Positions 20,042-27,799 of a stretch of 64,000 nt of DNA are shown here, piece after piece. How positions within the stretch are numbered: position 1 is the first letter of the stretch; every line of letters begins with the position of its first letter. The translations under genes were made by a program, and so were the position numbers. The notes under the pieces are model-generated. The model searched no databases, was not told the origin of the DNA, and saw only the letters and a program-made list of their open reading frames with translations. This stretch comes from PNOJ01 sp016706845 (GTDB lineage: Bacteria > Krumholzibacteriota > Krumholzibacteriia > LZORAL124-64-63). Location: contig JADJIV010000009.1 in assembly GCA_016706845.1 (NCBI GenBank), forward strand, positions 83,376-147,375. Reading direction: 5' to 3'.

Positions 20042-20932
20042 TCACGATCCCAACCGATCCAGCCGCTCTCCGACGATCTCCGCCAGACGAACCCGCAGAT
20101 CAGCGCTCAGCTCCGAACCGGCGATCATCCCCTGGTACTCGTTGCGCAACGCCACCAACTCGTCGAGCTTGCGCACGGCGTATTCCGGCGCGATCCCCAG
20201 CCGCCCAGCAAGGGCCAGGAAATCTTCCCGCCGCAATCGACTCCTCCTGCCGCCGACCGTGAGCGCGAGTTCCTCCTGCTCGCCCGGAATCACCAGGCGC
20301 GACGACACCAGGTCGTAGGCCGGGCTGAGCGCGACGGTGCCGTCCTCGCCGGTCAGCAACGAGAAGTTCTTGCGGTGGGCGTCGCCGTTGCCGACGGCGA
20401 AGTTGAAGATCGTCAGCTCGAAGAGCCGCTGGCATTCGAGCGGAGCGAACGTGCAGTACTCATCGATGACGCGGGCGATCTGCTCGTGGCTGCCGGCGTA
20501 CTTGTCGGGACCGCCGAGGATCTGGTGCATGTCCTCGCAAGCGAGCTTTTCGACACGCCGGCCCTTTGCGATTCGGTCGAACCGCTTCACCAGGTACGCC
20601 GGTTCACCGTCGGCCAGTTCCAGCAGCAGGCAGGGCGCCGTGTGCAGCCCGAACCTGTGCCCCATCCGCATGCACAGGTATTCGTTCTGCGGCAGTTCGC
20701 GGAAGGCCGGCGTCTGCGGCTTCAGGATGAACCGGCCGCCGCGCGCAACGGGAACGAGCTGTCCGCCGTCGAGGCGCAAGGACAGCTTCGGCTGGACGCC
20801 GGAGATGCTGAGCCCCCCGGCCATCTTCTGCGCCTCGCCGGCGATCTCGCCCGACTTGATGGGAATGGTCGGCCGGATGGGCTTGCCGAACATCTTGCGG
20901 AGCGTCTTGCCGTCGTAGTCAATCGGCGTCAT
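20042..20932 (-). CDS. hipT: HipT-type Ser/Thr kinase toxin
   Basis: A 296-residue HipA-family kinase lacking the usual N-terminal subdomain, which is encoded by the separate gene just upstream. Motifs: SISGVQPK with Ser42 and Ser44 in the glycine-loop position where HipT autophosphorylates, Lys71 in FILKPQ, the VKRFDR strand, NGDAHRKN (Asp184 catalytic, Asn189 metal), and SPAYDLV with Asp207. In the E. coli HipBST system the toxin phosphorylates tryptophanyl-tRNA synthetase; the target here is unknown. The start overlaps the end of hipS by 14 bases. Length and gene order match three-gene HipBST systems rather than two-gene HipBA. Confidence 0.85.
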   Translation of the reverse strand: MTPIDYDGKTLRKMFGKPIRPTIPIKSGEIAGEAQKMAGGLSISGVQPKLSLRLDGGQLVPVARGGRFILKPQTPAFRELPQNEYLCMRMGHRFGLHTAPCLLLELADGEPAYLVKRFDRIAKGRRVEKLACEDMHQILGGPDKYAGSHEQIARVIDEYCTFAPLECQRLFELTIFNFAVGNGDAHRKNFSLLTGEDGTVALSPAYDLVSSRLVIPGEQEELALTVGGRRSRLRREDFLALAGRLGIAPEYAVRKLDELVALRNEYQGMIAGSELSADLRVRLAEIVGERLDRLGS

Positions 20933-21245
20933 CGGCCGCCTTCCGCACGCCGACCGCTCCGATGCAGTCGGCGCAGGTGCTCAGCAACAATCCGAAGGTG
21001 TCGCGCTCGTCCACCTTGATCGTGCGCGCGACGATGCGCAGGTACCATCCTTCGGGAACCAGCCCGGCGAAGAACGGGAACAGCGCCGGCGACTCGTACG
21101 GTTCCGGCCGCAGCGGCAGCGTCACCGAGACGGCCGGGCCGTCGGCCAGGTAGGCCGGATCGTAGACGAACCGGTAGGTGCCCGAATCCAGTTCGGCGAG
21201 CACGCCCGCCTGCCGGTCCCGGTAGTAGACGTCCCCCCGGCGCAT
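20919..21245 (-). CDS. hipS: HipS-type antitoxin (HipA N-terminal subdomain as a separate protein)
   Basis: A 108-residue protein equal to the Couple_hipA subdomain that normally forms the N-terminus of HipA: DVYYRDRQAGVLAELDSG, YRFVYDPAYL, VSVTLPLRPEPYES, LFPFFAGLVPEGW and DERDTFGLLL. In HipBST systems this split-off piece is the antitoxin. The ATG at 21245 shares one base with the hipB stop (TGATG), and its stop overlaps hipT, so all three products are translationally coupled. A TTG one codon upstream is a less likely start. Confidence 0.85.
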   Translation of the reverse strand: MRRGDVYYRDRQAGVLAELDSGTYRFVYDPAYLADGPAVSVTLPLRPEPYESPALFPFFAGLVPEGWYLRIVARTIKVDERDTFGLLLSTCADCIGAVGVRKAADDAD

Positions 21246-21439
21246 CAAGACTTGGGCCTGACGTGAAGTTCGTGGCCGAGCAGGTCGAGCACCTGCTTCA
21301 CCTTGTCGAGACGGACGGTGGGTTTGCCCTGCTCCAGTTCACGGACGAACCGCAGGCCCACTCCCGCTCGCGCCGCCAGTTCGACCTGTGTCAGGCCGGC
21401 AGCCTTGCGCAACCGCGTGATTTCTGCCGATAGCTCCAT
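21245..21439 (-). CDS. hipB: HipB-type helix-turn-helix repressor
   Basis: A 64-residue XRE-family regulator: TRLRKAAGLTQVELAARAGV is helix 1-2 of the DNA-binding fold and GLRFVRELEQGKPTVRLDKV the recognition helix region. It matches the antitoxin/repressor partner of HipA-type kinases. It is the first gene of the hipB-hipS-hipT operon. It probably represses its own promoter through the GGGTATA boxes upstream. Confidence 0.85.
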   Translation of the reverse strand: MELSAEITRLRKAAGLTQVELAARAGVGLRFVRELEQGKPTVRLDKVKQVLDLLGHELHVRPKS

Positions 21440-21455
21440 GGCATTCGCCCTGATC

Positions 21456-21597
21456 GGGTATATTTTCTATCAACACAACGGCATCTTCCGCAACACCGCG
21501 CCAGCCGTCAAGCAAGAATAACCCCAATAGGGTATAAAATATCTAATTTACCCATAAGTTCGACGCTAAATCCTGGATGTGATATATTATTATACCC
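21456..21597 (-). promoter_or_regulatory. AT-rich hip promoter with repeated GGGTATA boxes
   Basis: The region upstream of hipB is strongly AT-rich against the GC-rich surroundings and has three related elements: GGGTATATTTTCTAT at 21456-21470, GGGTATAAAATATCT at 21530-21544, and the inverted TATACCC at 21591-21597. Repeated and inverted boxes in front of a HTH-led toxin-antitoxin operon are the expected HipB operators. The exact -10 and -35 cannot be assigned. Confidence 0.5.
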
Positions 21598-21661
21598 TTT
21601 CGGTGATATTATACTGAACTCCGGCGGAGCGGGCCGGGGCCCGCGCCCCGGCCCTCCATGG

Positions 21662-22063
21662 TCAGGCGAGCACGCCCGCGTACTGCAGCAGGGTGGCCTT
21701 CTCCTCGTCGCTCGACGAGTACAGCTCGAGCAGCTGCTCCGACAGCAGGGACGCTTCCTCCTGCGCGGGCGGCGGACCGCCGGCGCCGGGAGGAGGACCC
21801 TGCGGCCGGCCGGCCTCCAGCTCGGCGGCGTTGACCGCGCCGTCGCCGTCGGTGTCGAGCCGGGACATCATCTCCGAAGCGGACGGCGCATCGGCGTCCA
21901 TCTTCCCGGACATGCGGTCGATCATGGCCTGCAGTTCGGTCTCGTCGAGGGTTCCCGAAGCGTCGGTGTCGAGCTCCGCGAACATCTCCTCGGGCGACGG
22001 TCGCTTCGGCGGCGTCATCGCGACCGCCGCGGTGGTGTTGGTGCTGCCGATGGAAGAAATCAC
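21662..22063 (-). CDS. EF-hand calcium-binding protein
   Basis: A 133-residue protein with two canonical EF-hand loops: DTDASGTLDETE near residue 32 and DTDGDGAVNAAE near residue 70. A Pro/Gly-rich linker and a C-terminal helical segment (SLLSEQLLELYSSSDEEKATL) follow. There is no obvious signal peptide. Calcium binding is expected from the loops; the partner is unknown. It lies 144 bases downstream of the atypical response regulator on the same strand. Confidence 0.75.
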   Translation of the reverse strand: MISSIGSTNTTAAVAMTPPKRPSPEEMFAELDTDASGTLDETELQAMIDRMSGKMDADAPSASEMMSRLDTDGDGAVNAAELEAGRPQGPPPGAGGPPPAQEEASLLSEQLLELYSSSDEEKATLLQYAGVLA

Positions 22064-22207
22064 GTGGGACCTCCTTGATCACGTCCGGCACCCGTGCCGG
22101 TCCCGAACGCGGGGTCGGGCGCATTCCCGGCCGCGCCGTTCGTATCGCCGTGTATCGGCGGGGCGCGAAGGTGCAACCGCCGTTCCCTGGACTGTGGCGA
22201 TCGTGTA

Positions 22208-22894
22208 TCAGGAGGTCGGCGCGATCAGCAGGTAGCCCTGCCCGCGCACCGATTTGATGTAACGGGGATTCAGGGCGTCGTCGCCGAGCTTGCGCCGCAG
22301 GCGCACCACGCACAGGTCGATGGAGCGGTCGCGGCTGTCGAAGGGCAGGCCGCGGATCTCGCGCTTGATGGTCTCGCGGTCCACCACCTGTCCCGGTCGC
22401 CCGGCCAGCAGGAGCAGCAATTCGAACTCCGTGTCCGTCAGATCGAGGGCCCGTCCCGCCAGCTTCGCCGAACGGGCGCCTTCGTCCACGACCAGCGCGC
22501 CCGAGTCGTGCCGACCGGGCCGGCGGGGTCGGCCGCGGGCCAGCGCGTGCAGGTGCGCGAGCAGCAGGCGCTCGCTGAAGGGGCGGACCAGGACCGTGTC
22601 GGCGCCCGTCTCCAGGGCGACGACCTGCGCCGTCTCGTCCGCCTCCTCGAAGAGGGCGCAGATCCGGCTGTCGGGACGCGCCGCGCGCACGTCGCGGCAC
22701 CAGGCCAGGGCGCCCGCGGCGCGGGGTTCGATGTTCACCACCACGAGGGAGGAAGAAGAGGCCGCCAGGTTCGCGGGGGGGATGTGGTCGCGGACCACCG
22801 TCTCGACCCGGCAGCCCTGCCGCCGCAGGCCCGCGCACAGTTCCGCCGCGGCATCGGGCCGATCGATCACGAGGGTCACGTCGAGGCTGGGCAT
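22208..22894 (-). CDS. OmpR-type response regulator with a degenerate receiver
   Basis: A 228-residue transcription factor with a C-terminal winged helix of the OmpR/PhoB kind: LDLTDTEFELLLLLAGRPGQVV, IKREIRG, RDRSIDLCVVRLRRKLGDD and YIKSVRGQGYLL. The N-terminal receiver fold is visible but its active site is altered. The phospho-acceptor strand reads VVVNIEP, placing Asn54 where Asp is expected, and the conserved Lys in LVRPF is Arg. Such receivers are usually phosphorylation-independent. No histidine kinase is adjacent. Confidence 0.85.
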   Translation of the reverse strand: MPSLDVTLVIDRPDAAAELCAGLRRQGCRVETVVRDHIPPANLAASSSSLVVVNIEPRAAGALAWCRDVRAARPDSRICALFEEADETAQVVALETGADTVLVRPFSERLLLAHLHALARGRPRRPGRHDSGALVVDEGARSAKLAGRALDLTDTEFELLLLLAGRPGQVVDRETIKREIRGLPFDSRDRSIDLCVVRLRRKLGDDALNPRYIKSVRGQGYLLIAPTS

Positions 22895-23006
22895 CCGCCG
22901 CTCCCTGCCCGGGGCGGCGCGGTGGGGTGAGGCGCCGTCCGCCGGGCAGCGATCCCAACGCGCGGGGAGCGGCGATCCTGCGCGGCGGCCGCCGGCGCCA
23001 GGCCCG

Positions 23007-23378
23007 TCATTCCATCAGCCACGCGATCGCCCGCTCGCGATCATCGAAGAGTTGGACGCAGAGGCCGCGATTGCGGCAGGCGTTCTCCCAGAACCGGACC
23101 GCCTCGAACGCCGCGTGCCCCTTCGGCAACAGGACCGCTTCCCTGACGGTGCCGCCGGGATCGTTCGCCAGGAAGGTCTCGACCGTCGCGTACAGGTCCA
23201 CGACCGAGTGCCCGCCCTCGAGTTCCGAGCAGTCGGCCAGCAGCCGGGTCACGCCTTTGGCGCGGCAGATCATGATCGTTTCGCGGACCAGCAGCGCCAG
23301 TGATTCCGGCGACACCGCGCCGCAGTAGCGGGTCTCGACGATGGGATGCTCGGGAAGCAGATTGACGGACCTGGACAT
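23007..23378 (-). CDS. SpoIIAA/STAS-like protein
   Basis: A 123-residue protein with the alternating strand-helix pattern of SpoIIAA-like/STAS domains: an opening HPIVETRYCGAVSPESL, then VTRLLADCSELEGGHSVVDLYA in the position of the DxS-type loop, and VLLPKGHAAFEAVRFWENAC. These domains act as lipid or anti-sigma partner modules; no role can be assigned here. A GAGGG site precedes the ATG. Confidence 0.55.
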   Translation of the reverse strand: MSRSVNLLPEHPIVETRYCGAVSPESLALLVRETIMICRAKGVTRLLADCSELEGGHSVVDLYATVETFLANDPGGTVREAVLLPKGHAAFEAVRFWENACRNRGLCVQLFDDRERAIAWLME

Positions 23379-23714
23379 GCCACCCTCTTTCGTTCGCGGC
23401 CGAAGTCGCTCGACCCGAGGGGCGGGTCGCGGTCGATCGGAAGACGAGTGGGCGATCTGCAGGCTGGTTCGGAATCCCCGTCATTCTCCGCAATCGTCAC
23501 GCGGCTGGCAAGCGGTCATCGGCGCCGGCGAGTTCGGTTATGGGCGTCGGTCGTGCCGCCCTGCGGTAAAATTGAAACTCCGACTTTCAATTTTGCAGCA
23601 CGGCGCCCGCAGCGCGGACATCCTCCCCCCTTGTCAATCCGCGAGATATAGGACATAATCAGACCTCATTCACGGCAGCCCGGTGCCCGTACGCCGCCAC
23701 GAAGGAAGCTCGCC
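23379..23714. other. 336-base intergenic region between divergent genes
   Basis: This holds the promoters of the divergent SpoIIAA-like gene and the M23 peptidase gene. I see no credible coding region. The only clear element is the perfect inverted repeat at 23568-23594, followed by an AT-rich stretch up to about 23665. Confidence 0.6.
23568..23594. promoter_or_regulatory. 10-base perfect inverted repeat, likely operator
   Basis: AAAATTGAAA (23568-23577) and TTTCAATTTT (23585-23594) are separated by 7 bases in an otherwise GC-rich spacer, 120 bases before the M23 peptidase gene. It could be the binding site of a dimeric regulator, or the relic of a gene lost from this spot. No regulator next to it is an obvious candidate. 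Confidence 0.45.
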
Positions 23715-25229
23715 ATGGCCCACCGCTCCGATCGCAGACCGCTCCTGCTCCCGCTGACCCTCGCCCTGCTCTCCCTCTGCTGGGCGCCGGCGTCTCCGGC
23801 GCGCGTCGTCGAGGTGTCGGGTGTTCCCGCCGCCGGCCTCGGGCAACCGCCGGCCGACCCGCCGCTCGCCGCGGCGCACGGCTACTGGGAAGTCGACCGT
23901 GACGTGCCCTGCGTCACGCCCGAGCAGCACGCCGAGATCGAGGCCCAGCTGGCCGCGAACGTCGCGGACCTGCGCGCGCGCGGGCTCCTGCCGGAAACGG
24001 CGGACAAAGAAGCCGGCGTGCTCCTGCAGTGGCCGTTGCGCGCCGCCGCCCACCTCGACGACCCCGGCTACCACGGCATCTCGAACTTCGTGGACCAGGA
24101 CGCGACCTACCCGAACCACCTGCTGGACTACAACTGCGGCACGCGCACCTACGACCTGTCCGGCGGCTACAACCACGCGGGGACCGACATCTTCACCTGG
24201 CCGTTCTCCTGGCTGAAGATGGCCAACGACGACGTCGAGGTCGTCGCTGCAGCCCCCGGCGTGATCGTCGGCAAGTACGACGGCTATGCCGACCACAACT
24301 GCGGCTTCGGCGGCGGCCAGTGGAACGCCGTCTACGTGCAGCACGCCGACGGATCGACCGCCTGGTACGGCCACATGAAGAGCGGGTCGACCACCGCCAA
24401 GAACATCGGCGACGCGGTGGCCGCCGGCGAGTACCTGGGCGTCGTGGGCAGCAGCGGCAACAGCACCGGCCCGCACCTGCACTTCGAGCTGTACGATAGC
24501 CTCGGCCAGCTGGTCGATCCCTGGAGCGGCCCTTGCAACTCGCTGAATGCAGACGGCTGGTGGGCCGAGCAGCGCCCCTACTACGACCCGGCGATCAACG
24601 CCCTGCGCACACACTCGGCGCCGCCCGTGTGGCCGAGCTGCCCGAACACCGAAATCACCAACGAGCAGATCCACTACCAGGCCGGCGATCTAGTCTACTT
24701 CGCCACCTACTACCGCGATCAGCTGCAGAACCAGATCAGCACCTATCAGTTGCTGAAGCCGGACGGCTCGGTCTGGCAGGAATGGACCGCGTGGCTGAAC
24801 GTCCCCCACTACGCGGCATCGTGGTGGTACTGGAGCTGGTACCTGCCGTTCGGCGACGACGGTGTCTGGAAGTTCCGCGTCACCTACCAGGGCCAGACTG
24901 TCGAGCACCTCTTCAGCGTGGGGACGGCGACGGCCGCACCATCGGTGACGGGAACCACCCGCCTGCATCCGGCCGAACCGAATCCATTCAATCCCGCGAC
25001 CAGCATCCGTTTCACGCTGGGCGATGGCGGCCCGATCGACCTGAGCATCCACGATCTGGCCGGGCGGCGCGTGGCCACGCTGCGACGCGACGTCCTGGAG
25101 AAGGGCGAGCACCTGGCGGTTTGGGACGGGAGCAGCGACGACGGCGCGACGGCGGCCAGCGGCGTCTATTTCGTCCGGTTGGCGACCGCGGGCGCGAGCC
25201 AGACGCAGCGGATCGTCATGCTGAAATGA
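23715..25229 (+). CDS. Secreted M23-family metallopeptidase with FlgD-type sorting domain
   Basis: A 504-residue secreted protein with a signal peptide (LLLPLTLALLSLCWAPASPA). The M23/LytM fold carries the zinc ligands His154 and Asp158 in HAGTD, His220 in WYGHMKSG and the HLH at 254-256 in TGPHLHFELYD. M23 enzymes cleave peptidoglycan cross-links or glycine-rich peptides; the extra domains suggest a role outside the cell. A central beta domain (residues 300-400) precedes the C-terminal FlgD-like domain (EPNPFNPATSIRFTL, VYFVRLA, final RIVMLK). An AGGAAG site supports the start. Confidence 0.88.
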   Translation: MAHRSDRRPLLLPLTLALLSLCWAPASPARVVEVSGVPAAGLGQPPADPPLAAAHGYWEVDRDVPCVTPEQHAEIEAQLAANVADLRARGLLPETADKEAGVLLQWPLRAAAHLDDPGYHGISNFVDQDATYPNHLLDYNCGTRTYDLSGGYNHAGTDIFTWPFSWLKMANDDVEVVAAAPGVIVGKYDGYADHNCGFGGGQWNAVYVQHADGSTAWYGHMKSGSTTAKNIGDAVAAGEYLGVVGSSGNSTGPHLHFELYDSLGQLVDPWSGPCNSLNADGWWAEQRPYYDPAINALRTHSAPPVWPSCPNTEITNEQIHYQAGDLVYFATYYRDQLQNQISTYQLLKPDGSVWQEWTAWLNVPHYAASWWYWSWYLPFGDDGVWKFRVTYQGQTVEHLFSVGTATAAPSVTGTTRLHPAEPNPFNPATSIRFTLGDGGPIDLSIHDLAGRRVATLRRDVLEKGEHLAVWDGSSDDGATAASGVYFVRLATAGASQTQRIVMLK

Positions 25230-25446
25230 CCGCCTACGGCCGCCTTGGGCCGGATTGAGCTCCCCACTGATCCTGGGGTAAATGCCGTATCGGTATCAAA
25301 TTAACACCGTTGACGATCACCCTGTAATTGGGATTAAAATCGTCCATGTTGCCGGCGAACACCGCCCGACAAGGACGTCCGGTTCGCCGGTGATGGGTGC
25401 GGCGTCGTTGCGCCGCCCCCGCCACACCACGAATCGGGGGTCCACC

Positions 25447-26220
25447 ATGATGAAGGTAACGAAGTCTCGCAGATCGCCGCCCGCCGGCGCGGGGGCCGCG
25501 CTGGCGCTTGCCGTCGCCGCGGTCCTGCTGGCCTCTCCCGCCGCCGCCTTCCCGCCCGCGCAGTGCGTCGTGCCCGACAACGGCGCCGGCACGATCGACT
25601 ACCCGCCCAACCCGTGCGGCTACGTGACGCTGCAGCCGATGATGATCATCGACGGCCTGCCGCCCGGCACGACGATCGGGATCGAAGCGATCATCGACTC
25701 GTTCTTCGACATCACGTACCAGGCCGGCGGCACGCTCGGCGGGGAGATCGAGCAGTTCCACGCCCCGATCCACATGGAGATGACCGGGGCGGGCTCGATG
25801 GCCGGCTACTTCCGCCCGGCGTTCTTCGACATCTTCTACGAGTGCCACGCGGGACCGCGCCTGCCCGGAGAACCCGTGCAGTCGTTCCCGCACGACCTGT
25901 TCCTGATGCAAGGGCAACTGCCGCCCGGGGATCCCGACTTCGACCTGCTGCGGATCACCGCGGGCGGCGGCTTCGGCATGCCCAGCCCCGGCCACACCAC
26001 GCTCACCATGGTCGGGGGCGGCGGCGGGGGTGGCGGCGGCTGGGCCGTCGACAGCTTCTTCGACATCACCTACCGGATCGACTTCGTCGGCAGTCCGGGC
26101 GGCCCCCTCGGCGGCATGTCCGGCAGCACGACCGGGACGATCCGCATGCAGTGCGGCATCCCGGGCACCGTCGCCAACGAGGCGAAGACCTGGGGGGCGG
26201 TCAAAACGATCTATCGTTGA
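25447..26220 (+). CDS. Secreted protein with C-terminal WGAVK motif
   Basis: A 257-residue secreted protein of unknown function. The ATG at 25447 is followed by a long signal peptide (GAALALAVAAVLLASPAAA). The mature part holds two similar beta-rich segments, each with SFFDITYQ or SFFDITYR and G-G-x-L-G-G loops, and a run of glycines near residue 190. It has no FlgD tail but ends EAKTWGAVKTIYR, the same tail type found at 18974 and 32672. The AT-rich leader at 25280-25345 is the likely promoter, and an intrinsic terminator follows the stop. Confidence 0.7.
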   Translation: MMKVTKSRRSPPAGAGAALALAVAAVLLASPAAAFPPAQCVVPDNGAGTIDYPPNPCGYVTLQPMMIIDGLPPGTTIGIEAIIDSFFDITYQAGGTLGGEIEQFHAPIHMEMTGAGSMAGYFRPAFFDIFYECHAGPRLPGEPVQSFPHDLFLMQGQLPPGDPDFDLLRITAGGGFGMPSPGHTTLTMVGGGGGGGGGWAVDSFFDITYRIDFVGSPGGPLGGMSGSTTGTIRMQCGIPGTVANEAKTWGAVKTIYR

Positions 26221-26240
26221 TATGGGGTGATCTCAGACAG

Positions 26241-26274
26241 GGCCGCCATCCTGCGGGGGGGCGGCCTTTTCTTT
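26241..26274 (+). terminator. Intrinsic terminator
   Basis: A 7-base GC stem (GGCCGCC at 26241-26247, GGCGGCC at 26260-26266) is followed directly by TTTTCTTT. It lies 20 bases past the stop of the secreted WGAVK protein and has the classical form. Confidence 0.85.
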
Positions 26275-26315
26275 GGTTCTGGCCGCCTAAACCCCCGGAA
26301 GACCGGCAATCGGGC

Positions 26316-26421
26316 TAAACTATTAATTTGATAATTATTAATAATTGATGCTTGACGCCACCCCGCCAGGCCGCGAGTTTCAGGAACTATCAATGTTGAT
26401 CAAATTGATAGTTCCTGGAGG
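26316..26421 (+). promoter_or_regulatory. Fic promoter with 13-base inverted-repeat operator
   Basis: A perfect inverted repeat (CAGGAACTATCAA at 26381-26393 and TTGATAGTTCCTG at 26405-26417) has the palindrome TTGATCAA at its centre. Its end meets the GGAGG ribosome site (26417-26421) of the Fic gene. About 65 bases upstream a similar, less perfect pair (AACTATTAA and TTTGATAATT, 26318-26335) lies in an AT-rich block that is probably the promoter. A bound dimer would block transcription, or a hairpin would hide the ribosome site. Confidence 0.6.
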
Positions 26422-26427
26422 TCCCCC

Positions 26428-27793
26428 ATGAAGATCCCCATGACACCGCCGGATGCGGACACGATCCTGGATGGGTTGCTGAACCGCGCCCCCGGGCGTA
26501 CCGACGCGCTGACGCGCGTCTTCGACAGACAGAAGGAAGCTGCTCCGGGCGGACGCTACCGACACTGGGACAAGCTGCGGCAGCTCACCCCTCCCGACGG
26601 CCTCGACCACGAGCAATGGTGGCTTTCGATCAAGCTGGCCCGCAGGGCGCTGTCCCGCCCCATTCCTCTGCGCGATGCGCGAGGTCGTCCTTTCACCTTC
26701 GCCATGCCCGACATCGCCCAGCAGATGGTCCACGGGATCGATCGTCGCGCTTCGGGATCGATCGAAGCCGCCGCCCCCCTCCCCGCCGACAAGGAGCGGC
26801 ACGGCTACCTGCTCCGCTCCTTGCTGGAAGAGCCCATCACGTCCAGCCAGCTCGAAGGCGCCGCGACGACGCGGAAGGTCGCCAAGCACATGCTGCGCGA
26901 ACAGCGGGAGCCGCGGGACCGGGGCGAACGGATGATCGTGAACAACTATCTCGGCATGCGCTTCATCGCCGAGCGGACCAGCCGCGTGGACCTGACGCCC
27001 GACCTCGTCCGCGAACTTCACGGCATCCTGACCGACGGCACCCTGGCCGATCCCGCCGCCGCCGGCCGGTTCCGCCGCGACGACGAAGAGATCGTGGTCC
27101 AGGACATGGAAGGCAGGACCTTGCACGCGCCGCCGCCGGCAGCCGAACTGCCCGATCGTCTCCAAGCGTTGTGCGAATTCGCCAACGACGTCTCGGACTC
27201 GCCCTTCATCCACCCGGTCGCCCGCTCGATCCTGCTGCATTTCTGGCTGGCCTACGACCACCCCTTCATCGACGGCAACGGCCGCACCGCCCGCGCCCTC
27301 GTTCTATTGGTCCATGGCCAGAAGAGGCTACTGGCTCATGGAATACGTCTCCATCTCGCGACTGCTGCTGCGGGCGTGGAGCGCCTACAACCGGGCCTTC
27401 CTCTACACGGAGACGGACGACAACGACGCCACCTATTTCCTTCTGCACCAGATGCGGATCATCCTGCACGCCATCGACGACCTGCACGCCTACCTCGACA
27501 GCAAGATGGATGAGCGGCGGCGCAGCCTGGAGATCCTGAGGTCGTCGACTGCTTCGAAGCTCGGGCTCAACCACCGGCAGCTGGCGCTGGTCCGCCACGG
27601 CCTGGACCACCCGGGAGCCGTGTACTCGATCCAGGAACATGCCGGATACCACAACGTGAGCTACGGCACCGCCCGCTCCGACCTGCTGGGCGTGGCGGAC
27701 GCCGGGTTGTTCGTGCAGGCGAAATCGGGAAGGGCGTTCCGGTTCCTGGCGCCCGAAGATCTGGATGTCAGGTTGGGCGGCGGGCTCGCCTAG
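26428..27793 (+). CDS. Fic-family AMP-transferase with winged-helix tail (one frameshift)
   Basis: About 455 residues after repair. The Fic core motif HPFIDGNGRTAR starts at His278, and the family's N-terminal inhibitory helix motif is present at residues 139-144 (SSQLEG), making this a self-inhibited class II Fic protein. The frame breaks near 27301-27303, where removing one base turns the text into ARALFYWSMARRGYWLMEY. The second half ends in a winged-helix domain (LNHRQLALVRHGL, YSIQEHAGYHNVSYGTARSDL) that could bind the operator in front of the gene. Fic proteins transfer AMP to protein hydroxyls; the target is unknown. It converges on ggt with 6 bases between them. Confidence 0.85.
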
Positions 27794-27799
27794 TCGCGG

